From Siphlonurus alternatus (taxonomy: Eukaryota > Arthropoda > Insecta > Ephemeroptera > Siphlonuridae), in contig OX463780.1 of NCBI GenBank assembly GCA_949825025.1, forward strand, positions 43,938,979 to 44,002,978: 64,000 nt of DNA. Reading direction: 5' to 3'. The position numbers were made by a program, and so were the translations under genes. A model generated the notes under the pieces. That model was not told the DNA's origin. It saw only the letters and a program-made list of their open reading frames with translations, and searched no databases. Shown here piece after piece: positions 12,649 to 36,800 of the stretch (position 1 is the first letter of the stretch; each line of letters starts with the position of its first letter).

Positions 12649-15600
12649 TTAAATTCGGTGTGTTGAGTTTGAGGGTGAATCATCAACAAAACCTTGGTTG
12701 AAATAAAGTCCGATTATTCTCTCTTCTTTTATGGAACTGAAAAAAATAACAATAATAAATATAACAAAATAAATACAATTAACATAATTTTCCGTGAGAA
12801 GATTTAAGTAATGATTGATTTAAAATTTAATCAATAATATATAATTATATAGTACAATTTTCTAATGGCAATAGTAGACAATATATTTTGGAGTCGAAAC
12901 TTGTAAGATACAGCTAGTATAGGAACGGGGATATGACAATTTTTATTTGCAGTTAAGGACATGGCTTACAAAAATTATTTTAGTTCTATATAAAAGTTAT
13001 TGAAAGAGATAATAACTATAGTCTTGGAGGTGGAAAGCACTGCATGAGGATTTAACGACAAATTAATTTGACTGATTAAACATATAAAGGGACATTCACA
13101 AAGTCTTAAGGCCACATTTAAGGGCTTTAAGGCTCGATAATTTAAAGCTTGATTTTAGACGTGTTTTTTAGACCCAAAATTTTTGGTCTTAAATTATTGA
13201 GCCTTAAATGTGGCCTTAAGGCTTTGTGAATGCCCCTTATATATACTAATTAATATTATAATATACATGATTATACATACTAGTATCATTAATTAATTGA
13301 ATTAATTAATGAAAGGATCATGGTAGCCATGACCTGTTACGCGTCTCAGCATTTGCTAAGGTGAGACTGATGGATTATATTACATCCATGAACATAAATA
13401 AGTATAAAAACCATTGCTTTATAACCTTTATTTATATAATATGATGACCAAAACAACAACAATAAAATAAATGTATTGGAATTCAATTTATTTATAAAAT
13501 AATTATATTATATATACAGTTGAATTCCCATAATTAAGATATTATAGAGTTGAAATTTAAATTGTCTCACCTGATATTGGGGCTGTCCAGACTCCAAACG
13601 GAGGGATGGGCATTGGTAAGCATGTTTGCGATCATGCGTGTGCCTAGCGAAGGTTGGTCGCCTTTTTTGCAGCAGGCGAGCACCACGGCGAGGTAGAGCG
13701 CGGCGCACGAGCCCAGCAGCGTCAGACCGCCGTACACCCCCAGACTCACGCTCTCGCTGATTTGAGACTGCAATATTTTATTGGCTAATATAAACAAAAG
13801 GATTTTCCAAGTCAAAAGTTCAAATTTCTTGTATCGCACCATACCTCTTATAAAAGTTATAGCTATGTGCTATACCGCTATATGCAAATAACGCTTCACG
13901 ATCTCAGATCAGCTAGTATACTCAAATTATTAAAGAAAAGACTTAAAAATGTTTTATAAAATGAAGCAAATCTTTTTATTACAAAGTAATTAATAAATAT
14001 TGAGATAACAGAGCTGCTATATTAGTTTTAATTTTGTTCTCCATTTTTCTTTGAAAAATTTGTTGTAGGTGTAGGAAAAGTTGCCTGCATGCAAGGGGCT
14101 GTAAAAAAAAAAGAAAAAAGAAAAGGGTGCAGCTGATAAAAAAAAAAACATTAAACGTTACAAAAATAGTTGACAAATCCGTAGACTTACATAATAATTA
14201 CTTGTTATCCAAGTAAGAAGGATGTTAAATATTTTTTCTTAATTAATATATCTTATGTTGATTTATCATATGCAATGTATTTATATATGGGATGAAATGC
14301 ATGCCGGCATGGAAGAATTTTAACACTGTTGCTGCAGTAGTATAACGACAACTATATATTTTCAAGTCTATGCAAATAAAAAATATATATTTTTGAAGTT
14401 TCTTCTCATGAAAGTCACTGCGAGCTGCTAATATAACCGATCAGTCAGACAAATATACTAACTAGCGTGTTCATGAAGGGGGCGCTCTGTAGACCAAGGC
14501 GGGCCATGGTGACGAGGAACAGCATGGTGAGCGGTCGACGAGGCACGGGCAGCAGCTCGGCACAACCTCCGCACGAGAGCACGGCCAGCGAGCACGCGAT
14601 TGTGACACGTCCCGTCAGTGCCAGCCACAGCAGCGGCCACCCGCCACGTCCTCCGCCCGCTGGAGTCCAGAACACATGAACATAAGTCCTAAATAGGATA
14701 TTAACAATATGTTGACACGTACCGTTTGGGGGTAGGGCCCACGAGGATACACAGGCTGACCCTCCACACGCGAGCAGAGCCGCCAGCACCGCGAACCTGT
14801 GACCGGGCCGCAAGCGAAGCAACAGCAGCGCACCCAAACTGGCACCAAGTACCTCGGCCACACCTGAGGGTTTAATAATCGATGGTTAACGTAATGTTAG
14901 GAGTCATCAGGCGTGAATATAGATATTACAAGGAAGGGTTGAGAAAACTTAAGTAATAAAGACAAAAACTCATGCACGGACTGAGCAGCCATCCCCTTAA
15001 TATAAAAATCTGCACATTATCATCATTTTCGCTTTACAACTGCATGCTTTCACTCGTACTTACCCGCTAACGTTGTTCGGATGGGCAATCTGGGCCCTCC
15101 AATATTTTTCATATTAAGTAGTGCTCCATAATAATTGTATACTGTGATCATCCACAGAATCAGTAGTGCAACTACTTTGTCCATTGGTAATTTTACTTTG
15201 TCTGCTGCAGCTGATATTGGCGGTGCACTGGTTATAAAATCGTAATATTTTTATTACACTTTACCGTAAACTTACGTAAAACAGAATATACCTGGGAGAC
15301 TCGACGTGAAAATCTTCAGGTAGAGAAATATTATTCATGGCCGCTCCAGCCCTCAGGATTTCCTCGGCCTGCTCGACACGTCCTGACGCAATGAGCCAAC
15401 GAGGTGAGTCAGGAATCCACCTGATTCAAATATTTTTATATTATAGTCCTTGTGAGAAAATAAGTAAAGTCAGCTTCGAAAAATATTACCGCTAATTAGA
15501 TAGGTCCATTTGGGAAACATTAGAAAACATGCTCCCCCACCTTTTATATCACATAGACTAATATTGTTATAAAATTTCCAATTTGTTTCTCTAATTAAGT

Positions 15601-18600
15601 AGTTAACTTTGCGTGTAAATTATTAATTATTGATCATTTAAGCTACGTCGCATATGATACTCACCAGGCAAGAAGCAACACGAGCACCGTGGGCACCGAT
15701 ATGACCACCTGCAGGGTGACCCAAGACCCGCAGAGGTCACTCAGCCACCCCAGGGATATCACGCCGATGGACCAAAAGTGCTCGTAACTCACGCATATCA
15801 GGATTCTCTGCCAGTTACCAGTAATGTCCCAACCTAACCAGAAACTTATTGTATTAACAATTCAGTCAGGAAGCGTGAGCAGTTGTTATCAGTGCTAAAA
15901 AAATGCACTCGCCTCAAGGTAAGTCCTAGCTTGACGTAAACATTTTTTTTTGCAGAATTTCTTCTGAAGGTTTAACATGACTGTGTAAAAACATGCTGCG
16001 AATTTACTTAACATATATATTATACAATATTTTTACAACTAAAAATGAAGGAAAAATTGAATATTAATCTGATCGAATTAAAAAAAATGCATCAAGTTAT
16101 TGAGTTATTAATATTTTCACAAAAAATATTTATTATTATTTTTTTATGTTGATTTGACTAAAGTCACTGCAGTCCCAATTAATTAATGATATTCTTCCAA
16201 ATTATATCCTATATATGTATCTCAGAAACTTGGTCCTAATTTTTCTTTTCTTATTTTATATAAAAAAATACATGAAAGTGCATTGAAAAGATAAGAACGA
16301 TGTAATGAACCATAATGGTGTCATTAATCCTGAAGATTTCTTTTATAATAATTATTATATGTTGTAACTTAAAGAGGGAATTCGTAAACTTACAACAGAA
16401 GAATTACAGTGTGCATTAATGCATTACACCAACAACAAAAAATGTCAGCTATTTTGTTAAAATATGAATAATTTAATTACTTCAGAGTTCAGATTCTCCG
16501 TTTCTTACATATCTGGAAGCCTGCTGTAAACATGATGCACGCGCCGAGCCCGGTGAGCGCTTTGAACGCACAGTGCAGTTCGTAGTAGGGTGCAAAAGCT
16601 GAGGCTACACCTGCCGTGATTTGTAGTACGATCCCCAGGAGCACTAATGAGCGAGGCGAGATCCTGCAGTAATGATTAAGTTACAATTATATCATGGGTA
16701 ATAACGTGTTCTTAATGAGAACGTTGTAATGATAGAGTTTTATTGCAGATTCTTAATATATTGAATAATTTAAATTTACACTCATGACTGGCTCACGTAC
16801 CTCTTGAGCAGCAGCATGGTGGTGGCTGCCCCAAACAGGATGCCCACGAGGTAGGCGAGCTGCACCACGTTCACCAGCACCGCGCGGTCGCACACCAGAC
16901 CCCACTGTGCAACATTTTATTTTGATATTTAGTTAAGACTTACATTGTGACTGTGGGATTGGAGGGCGAACAAGAGGATGTTTTTTTTGATGTGGTATTA
17001 TATCATTAATTAGAAGAAGGGCAGTGACGATCGAGCAATAATGATTATAATTAATAAAATAAAGATTCGACATGATGGGAAAAATATTGGCACAAAAAGA
17101 ACAAATTATCAAAAAAAAATCTGGAGGTGGAAGGGGGCAAAAGAGGTGGGTGGTAAAAAAAAATTCGTACAGCAACTAAATCATATCCCATTTAGATGTA
17201 TTTTTCCTGGACCGTAGGGGAAACCGGGAGAGCTATACACCCCCAAGAACACCACTGACAAAAAAAACAACAACAACAACTTAATTTTACTCTTCGTTCG
17301 TATAAACAGTTTACGTCACTCAACTGCATAATTTGTATATTATAATTGTTGATGGACTTTCTTACCGTGGTCACAATGCTGGGATAGTCCTGCTCGAACT
17401 CAAAGTCGCTGCATGGCCGCGTGGTGCTCGGGTAGATTGTGTTCTGCTGCTGGCTGCTACTCGCGTTGATGCCACTCGGACAGGTCGGGTAGTCGAGGTC
17501 ATAGATTTGACAAGAATAGTAGCCGTCCTTCCCGTCCAGCTTAAGAGGAACGACAGTGGATTCATTAAAAAAAAATATTTATATTTCACCAGAAAAGTTT
17601 TCCCCCGTAAAGATACTTGGTGTGAACATATTATAGAGTGTACTATTATGCATTTTGCGTCAATGCACTCGGCGTTTATTTTTTTTCAAATATTCATATC
17701 CATGGCATTACAATTAATTTATTGCAGAAAGAGGTGCGGTATTACTACGATAGTGTGATAAAAACGTACCATAAGAAAGCAAGGGTAACGTGAAGGTTAA
17801 ATAAGGGAGTTTAGTTTATCTCAAATTTAAACCAACGAAAACCACATGCACTAATATAGTACGTATCCGTGTTCGCCGTAATATTCATGACGTGCATATG
17901 TTGCTTAACTCCACTTCACCTTGCAATAAGGTCCATTTCTGTTCGTCAGAGATATGTAAAAAGAACCATAATGCAAATTAAATAATATATAATTTTATTA
18001 TATATTATAGCTAAGTTTGTTAGGTGATACCTGACGCGTCTTTGTAAACAAAACATATTAGAACACTATAATTGATACATTATTAAATTATAAGCATGCA
18101 GGTAAACAAAAAATAGTTATAATTTACATGCATAATTATATTATGCTGCGAACATTGGTAAACATGCAAAGTTTCACAGCATAATTATGTATGTAAATTC
18201 TAACTATTTTTTTTACCTGCATGTTTATAACTTAATTCTGTGTCAATTATAGTGTTCTAATATGCAAAGCATTATATAAATAAACATGATGAATATAAAT
18301 GCTGTCTTTAAGTTGTTATGCTAAAAAATTGAGTAAATTCATTATTTAACTATGTCATATACCGGATTCTTACAACATATCACATGCCCACAAAACGAAT
18401 TTGTTCAAAACCTAAAATTAATACTTTATTGTTAATACATATAATATCACAATAAAATTAGATCATATATAATTAAATTTAAGTATTATAATTTAAATAG
18501 TACATTTATAAGTTTTAATAAGTTGGAAAAAATAATTTCTGTCAATATTCAATATTTAACTTGCATTGAATTTAAAATATCAAATCACATATAATACAGT

Positions 18601-19110
18601 ATTTTTATTTAAAGAATTTTACAGCAAACAAACATGCAAATAATATTTGAGGTCTTTTTGAAAAGTTAATTTATACTCATTTGCTGCATATTTTGTATAT
18701 CTGCATATTTGTTCCAATGGTAAAGAAGAAGCAAATACAAGAAGCAATTTTGGTAGGAAGGACTTTTGTTAGCAAAAAATAATTTTCCACACCTTCAGAG
18801 ACTTTGACAATATCCGAAACCCTGGTTGGGATATCCATTAAATTGTCATGTTATATAATATAAATATACTTACCCAAACTCTTCGCGGATGACTGACCTC
18901 GATCCACTGGTCCACGTCCCACTGTGGGCTGGGTCGTGAGCACCAGAAGCGACCTCCGACCGCAGGGGGCGGCGGCGCTAAGAAGAGGACACTGAGCATG
19001 TGCCAACCTGCCGGTATTTTGACGAGCGCCAAGAGCAACGCCCCGCGTGCCTGCCACGGTCCGAACGCTCCTAGCGCGCGCAGTACCACGTCCTTCTCCG
19101 CGCCAGACAT
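12649..19110 (-). CDS. SLC22-type organic ion transporter, copy 1
   Basis: A 12-span major facilitator of the SLC22 organic cation/anion family at the plasma membrane; substrate unknown. Eleven coding exons on the minus strand: 18874-19110 (ATG), 17366-17539, 16801-16904, 16509-16663, 15665-15833, 15292-15420, 15064-15227, 14723-14863, 14463-14659, 13571-13767 and 12649-12736 (TAA). All phases agree and give 584 aa. Family marks: LGAFGPWQ near the N-terminus, the long extracellular loop after span 1 with several cysteines and an N-x-S site, LVCDR before span 2, IPDSPRWLIASGRVEQAE after span 6, and CAELLPVPRRP with ARLGLQSAPF near spans 10-11. The usual D-R-x-G-R motif after span 2 is replaced by LLLKRISPRS. 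Same exon plan as copy 2 downstream. Confidence 0.9.
13087..13239. repeat. Fold-back element (MITE-like)
   Basis: Inverted repeat with arms of roughly 60 bases; ends read AAGGGACATTCACAAAG and, inverted, AAGGGGCATTCACAAAG. In the last intron of transporter copy 1. Confidence 0.85.
13317..13372 (-). mobile_element. Fragment of the 5S-derived SINE
   Basis: About 55 bases around TTACGCGTCTCAGCATTTGC match the 38.1 kb SINE (TTACGCGTCCCAGCATTCGC) and its GGTGAGACTGA. Only the body is present, without the 5S part. Confidence 0.65.
18054..18264. repeat. Fold-back element of about 210 bp
   Basis: Arms of about 90-95 bases, with outer ends CATATTAGAACACTATAATTG and the inverted equivalent, around a short centre. 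In intron 1 of transporter copy 1. A non-autonomous DNA element is likely; superfamily unclear. Confidence 0.85.
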
Positions 19111-19146
19111 GGTGCTTACTGGTCACCTCTAACTGCTACTGTCGCA

Positions 19147-19190
19147 GACTGAATGAGTGAGGAAGAAGCCCCACCACACGTATATATATA
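19147..19190 (-). promoter_or_regulatory. TATA and initiator promoter of transporter copy 1
   Basis: On the minus strand TATATATATA (19190-19181) precedes an arthropod-type initiator TCAGTC (19152-19147), A at 19150, about 31 bases from the proximal part of the TATA run. This gives a 5' UTR of about 40 bases before the ATG at 19110. Confidence 0.5.
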
Positions 19191-20782
19191 CCAATGTCTG
19201 ATGACATTGTTGGAATTGTCAGGTGATGTTTTAACAAATAATAATATATATTATATAATATGATATTTCTGCAATGCATGTTAATTAATAAAATATATAC
19301 TGCCATATGTATATTATATAAAATTGCAATAAAGAAGTATCACTCATTTTATAAATAATATATTTGGAATGTTTTATGTGGTTTATACTGTTTATAGCCA
19401 TACGAAATTCTCATCCATTAATTATTTTTATATCGAGATTATTCATTATTGAACAAACTCAGTAATAACATAATAACTGGAAAAATAATTTTATAATGTT
19501 TTTATTAAAATAATAAATTATATCCTGTGCACTCCTATATATGGTCATTATTATAGCTATAATACATAGAAATATAAATGACATAATTTATTCTATTTAT
19601 AAACTGCAATGAATGATTCGTTACATCTTCTTTAAATTTTAATAAAATAAAATAGAATATAATGGAGTATTGTCCTCCATTTTTTTATTGCAGAAATGGA
19701 TAGAGGGTGCAAAGTTATGCTACCCTGATTTTTTTTCAGATTTTTTTGAGCCCGGGAACCATTTTTAAAAAATTATTGAAAGTCCTTTTTGTGACGTCAC
19801 GCGGCGGCAAGTCCTATCTTTTTCTTAAGGAGCGGCGTCTCGTGACGTCACGAAAAGGACTTTCAATAATTTTTTAAAAATAGTTCCCGGGCTCTAAAAA
19901 ATCTAAAAAAAATCAGGGTAGCATAACTTTGCACCCTCTATCCATTTCTGCATTAAAAAAAATTGAGGGCAATACTTTATTATGCTTTAAATATGTATTC
20001 AGCTAGAATTAAGCTATACAGACTTGTGTATTTGACATTTATGTTTTCATTAAATTAAATATAGGGATCGAGCTTTCACGGAATTATTTAATATTTAATG
20101 CAACTTCTAATTATACCAAAATTTTAGTTATAGTATTTAAAAATAACAAAGTAAATAGAAAATAGTTATTATTGAATAAAATTATTTCAGTCTCTAAGTT
20201 ATAATAATATTTGTTTCACTTCTTGAACGTATCAGCATGGCAGATATGTTTAAAATATAATTTTTCAACTATGAATTATAGAACCATAGTTAATCAAATG
20301 TATTATAATGGTGTAATGTTTTAATGAATTAAATACAGTATCCCCCCAGATTGTGTCAACGCGACTCTAACTTCCTCAAAATTTAGTTTTGACATGTTAT
20401 GAAATCATAGTCATGCAAGGTTAAATTTAACAAGCAAACATATATACAAATTAGCACTCATTAAATTAGTTTACCCAACGTTATATTATAAACAATAGCT
20501 ATCACGTGTTTATTCGATACCTACAGTATAACTCAGTTTTAGGAGTACGTTTTAGAGATGGAGAAAAAAAAATTGTAAAAATAGGGTGAGCTTTGAAATA
20601 GTAAACATTAAACTATCAATATATAAAATATTTATTTTATATTTTGTAACATTGATTGACAATTTAAAATTCATTTACTGATTATAGCTTAATATATTAT
20701 AATTATACATATTTCTCATTTAAGATCTGTTAGTATTATTTATATATATGAACATTTGGCGTCGATACATCTTGAAGGTTTC
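19191..20782. other. Intergenic stretch between the two transporters
   Basis: No gene seen. Contains the fold-back element at 19666-19976 and otherwise AT-rich DNA; TTTATT near 20627 could serve as a minus-strand poly(A) signal for transporter copy 2. Confidence 0.5.
19666..19976. mobile_element. Long fold-back element, subfamily A, with two CRE sites
   Basis: A 311-bp near-palindrome. The outer arms begin TTGTCCTCCATTTT and TTGCCCTCAATTTT with TA outside each. The inner arms share TTATTGCAGAAATGGATAG and AATTATTGAAAGTCC with the copies at 35.5, 39.5 and 61.2 kb. TGACGTCA occurs once in each arm (19792-19799 and 19843-19850). No coding capacity. Confidence 0.9.
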
Positions 20783-32815
<12,033 letters not shown>

Positions 32816-32848
32816 GGTGCTCACTGCGCCTGCCGTGTCGTATCAACG

Positions 32849-32885
32849 AGTGAGTTAGCCGTCCTACCGGCAGGACTTTAAGTAG
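32849..32885 (-). promoter_or_regulatory. Candidate core promoter of transporter copy 2
   Basis: On the minus strand TACTTAAAG lies about 34 bases before an initiator-like TCACTC (A near 32851), 36 bases from the ATG. The TATA element is weak. A near-palindromic GTCCTACCGGCAGGAC lies between. Confidence 0.3.
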
Positions 32886-32972
32886 CTGTTAAGAAGCCAG
32901 AGTTAGATTTAGCAGTCATAATCAGTGACTTTTTACTAATTTATTCTCGATGCGCATGAGAAATCTATTTAA

Positions 32973-32978
<6 letters not shown>

Positions 32979-33053
<75 letters not shown>
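32979..33053. repeat. (AT)n microsatellite
   Basis: About 36 AT units upstream of transporter copy 2. Confidence 0.95.
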
Positions 33054-33057
<4 letters not shown>

Positions 33058-33182
33058 GTAATTGCAATTTGCATCGATTTCTATAACAGCTATCATCTGC
33101 TTTTTTGTATATTCATTTTTCATTGTGTTCATTTGCGTTGCAATAAATTAAAAAAATAAATAATGGATATGCAAATTTATTT

Positions 33183-33258
33183 TTTTTTTATTTAATTATA
33201 TTCTGGATCAATAAAAAATTAATTTTTTATTGATCCAGAATATAATTAAATAAAAAAG
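33183..33258. repeat. Spacer-free palindrome of about 76 bases
   Basis: Arms of about 37 bases meet at 33220/33221 without a loop; the central part reads CTGGATCAATAAAAAATT and its exact complement. Lies between two (AT)n tracts. Confidence 0.85.
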
Positions 33259-33279
33259 AAAATAAATTTAATTAATATA

Positions 33280-33283
<4 letters not shown>

Positions 33284-33356
<73 letters not shown>
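33284..33356. repeat. (AT)n microsatellite
   Basis: About 36 AT units. Confidence 0.95.
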
Positions 33357-33358
<2 letters not shown>

Positions 33359-33657
33359 AACTGTATATAAGCATTATAAACTGTAAGATTTCTTAGAGAA
33401 AATTGTAACACCTTCAATCTATATTATATAAATTAAACAAAATTACCATCAGTATTATATTTTACTCAGCTCTCTTCTGACTCAAAATATAAAAATTATG
33501 TTTTGAATTATATTTTATTTTATTCAATGACTCAGTAAAAAGTTGTGAATTTTGTAGTTAGTAAAAGCACTGCATATGCAGAACATTCTGAGTTTACGTA
33601 AATTAATTAAAATGGTGTGTCACAAATTATGAGAGTTTGAATTAATTTATATTATAT

Positions 33658-33709
33658 ACCCAGTCCGTATGCCCAGTCCGTATGCCCAGTCCGTATGCCC
33701 AGTCCGTAT
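33658..33709. repeat. Four tandem copies of a 13-base unit
   Basis: Unit GCCCAGTCCGTAT, four copies (first base differs in copy 1), GC-richer than the surroundings. Confidence 0.95.
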
Positions 33710-34789
33710 GTGGAGTTATTTTCATGCTTGCTGGATCATTTGTATAAGATTAACAAAAAATAAAAATCCTCCCGACTACAAGATTCAATAATTTTCAACT
33801 ATCACTGCTGTAGATCAGTAGAGCTCTCTGACTAGCTATAACATATAGTCCTGAGAGCTTTGCTGATTATGCAAGTGTTCGAACACAATACAATTGCAAG
33901 TTGTTGTAGACAGTATGATGATTGTATATACTGCTTCTTAATTTAAGGTTAATTTGTAGGTTCAAAAAATTTAAAGCGCTCATATATTATAATCTTTCTC
34001 AACGTTATCATTTAAGATATGATTTAAGAATATTTTGAATGATTTTCTTTTTTATCCTTTCCATATAATAAGTATTACTGGCTATGTTTAGTTACACTAT
34101 TGGTTAATATATTTAAACCTACTTTTAAAAATTTTGCGGTGTATATGTCAGCGGCTAAAAATATAATATATTTTTAATTTTTATTAAAATATTTCTGTGG
34201 GAATTTTATAAAGTCATGAATGCTGACAAAATAATTTTCATGTCATTTCGATCATTTTCGGTTCATATCAAGTACATCAATTAATAATTATAAATAATTG
34301 TATAACATTTAATTATATTAATAAAAATGTATATCTTTATAAAACATTTTTCTGAAGTTTCACTATATCATTATGACAAGAAACTTCACATTTTAATACA
34401 ATCAGATATTTATATATTATACATATATTACGTTTTAAATTATTTTATATATTATATATAATATATATTATTATACAGTATATTACATTATGTAGAAAAA
34501 ATTTATAACACGTGTTTACAATTATAAAAGCTATATACTAGCAATTATTAAGTAATCAGCACATTATGCAATGATCTTGTGAAAAGAAAAAAAATAAACA
34601 ACAAAATATATTATCATGCATGAAAATACTCAAGGCTGCCAAGTACAATTTTTTTTTCATATTTTTCTTACGTTGACTGGACTATAATATGTTTAGTTAT
34701 ATGTTGTAATTAAAAGTACTAAAAACTGGTAAAAACTGCATGATTTATCTGTTATCTTATTGTCCTCACCATTGGCTTGTTTACACTTG

Positions 34790-34821
<32 letters not shown>

Positions 34822-35351
34822 CGCGCTCTTTGCTGTTGGGACACTTTAAACACACATAATTATTTGACACGCGACACGTGTACAAATATAAAAATTTAAC
34901 TTAACAGATATGCATGCATCTAGCTGACAAGACAAGTGACATTTTTGAGAATAAAATTTAATATCTATAATATATAGCAGAGTTTTATCAGAAAATATAA
35001 TCATACATAAATAAATATAAATATTATATATACTGATCGATGTATACAGTATTTTGACAATTTGGAACCCTTAATTATGATTCAATTCGATCTAAAATAA
35101 TTTTAAACAATATAATATAATAATTATAACTATGTATAATTATTATAATTAATTTTATTAATTATGTTATGATCCCTCATATATAAAATATAAATATATT
35201 TATATAATATATATATAAAATTATCATCTGCGTCACGTTGATTTATCTGCATGTACGTAGTATAATAATTATATTTGATGTATAAGATATATTATAAATA
35301 ACTTTAGTAAAAGTTAATTACCTTATAATTATGTACCATGCATGTTCGCGC

Positions 35352-35396
35352 CAGGGCTAATCCTCTATTGAACCCTACAATAGAGTAACAGCCCTG
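35352..35396. mobile_element. 45-bp hAT-like miniature element
   Basis: Inverted ends CAGGGCTAATCCTCTATTG and CAGGGCTGTTACTCTATTG around a 7-base centre. GTTCGCGC is repeated exactly on both sides (35344-35351 and 35397-35404), an 8-bp duplication typical of hAT. Exceptionally short. Confidence 0.7.
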
Positions 35397-35490
35397 GTTC
35401 GCGCCAGCTGATGCGTACCATGCATGCAAAAGGAAATTGCAATTATAATATTAATTCTGTGTATCCATTAGAAGTTTACCATCAATGAAG

Positions 35491-35830
35491 TACCGACCTC
35501 AAAATTTTTTATTGCAGAAATGGATAGAAGGTGCAAAAATATGCTACTCTGAATTTTTTCAGATTTTTCCCTTTTTTACTGAGACCGCCGCGCGCGGGAA
35601 GTATTTTTAAAAAATTATTGAAAGTCCGTTTTATGACGTCACGGGCGTTAATGTTCTATCCTTTTCTTAAGAGAGGCGCCTCGTGACGTCATCAAAATGG
35701 ACTTTCAATAATTTTTAAAAAATACTTCCCGCGGTCTCTAAAAAATCTGAAAAAATTCAGACTATAGCATATTTAAATCATATTTTTGCCTGTATATCCA
35801 TTTCTGCAATAAAAAAATTTGAGGTCGATA
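35491..35830. mobile_element. Long fold-back element, subfamily A, with two CRE sites
   Basis: Same family as 19666-19976. Outer arms begin CCGACCTCAAAATTTTTT and TCGACCTCAAATTTTTTT with TA outside. TGACGTCA at 35634-35641 and 35684-35691. One arm carries scattered changes. No coding capacity. Confidence 0.9.
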
Positions 35831-36800
35831 TATTATACTCCATTATATAGGGATATACAGATATACTGTGTAGGTGTAGTCAACTTGCAGTCAATTAACT
35901 TCATAATCATGTAAGTTAATTGAAGTTATATTTTTTATAAAAAGGGATATAAAATATGATGTAAATTATTAATATGCATCATGCATTATATAATATATAT
36001 ATGATACTGTAATTTTTGTTTTATGATGCAGAATCAAGAAAATAACCGGTATATGTATCAAATTTTGAAATACTTTTTGATTTTTTTATTATTATAGTAC
36101 GTATATTATATAAGATTGGAATTATATAATGTTTTAAATTATTAAGACTTAAATCTTAAATTTTACTTTTTGCTGTTTGTTTATTTATTATTTATATACA
36201 TATGTATAATATTTTTGCAAAGTAAAAATAGCGTAAATACTAAATATGTAAATAACATATATAAATTTAAATGTATTGTATTTTTTTTAATGTTTTTGTT
36301 ACCAAACATAATATTTAAAAATTAAGCGCTTCGATTTGCATGCTGCCATCTTTTGGATTTCTTCTATAACATCAGTGTAACTTCTTTGTTTTGCTGTCAT
36401 TTTTTGTGAATGTTGTTGTTGTATGTAGCGATTTCATTATTTATAAAAGTGTTTTATGCCTCTTCAGGCTGTAAGAATACAATACATTTGATTAATTAAT
36501 ATAATTTATGATGCGTGGATTATTTTAATATAATTGTCAAGCCTTACGCCTCATACTGTAAGTTTAAAAGGTGAAACTACTTAAATCTGTGTCATATCAA
36601 CGCTAAGTGGAACCCAAAGAAGCTCCTCTCACCTTATATGTACCATATCTCCTGATTAGTCACCCAACCATCATATCTCTAAGATAAGAAAAATACAGGT
36701 ATATATGTGTAATTGATAAACTGTAACTTTTATCATCAATTTTTACATATTTAAACTTAACTCTATACATAATTTTTCATCTTTTCTCCCAGATTTCTCG

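Larger units (their letters stand above)
32886..36792. other. Intergenic stretch between transporter copy 2 and the BTB gene
   Basis: About 3.9 kb with no supported gene. It holds three microsatellite or tandem-repeat tracts, a 76-base palindrome, a 45-bp hAT-like element and a long fold-back element, listed separately. The 36340-36480 part is less AT-rich and may include the 5' UTR or promoter of the BTB gene, whose first coding exon follows an AG acceptor at 36791-36792. Confidence 0.45.

Noticed and set aside
13979..14176. Phe-rich minus-strand frame between transporter exons 9 and 10
   Set aside because: Lies in an intron of copy 1 whose exons join in frame without it.
17333..17758. 141-codon plus-strand frame
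   Set aside because: Antisense to exon 2 of transporter copy 1 and running into AT-rich intron; no recognisable domain.
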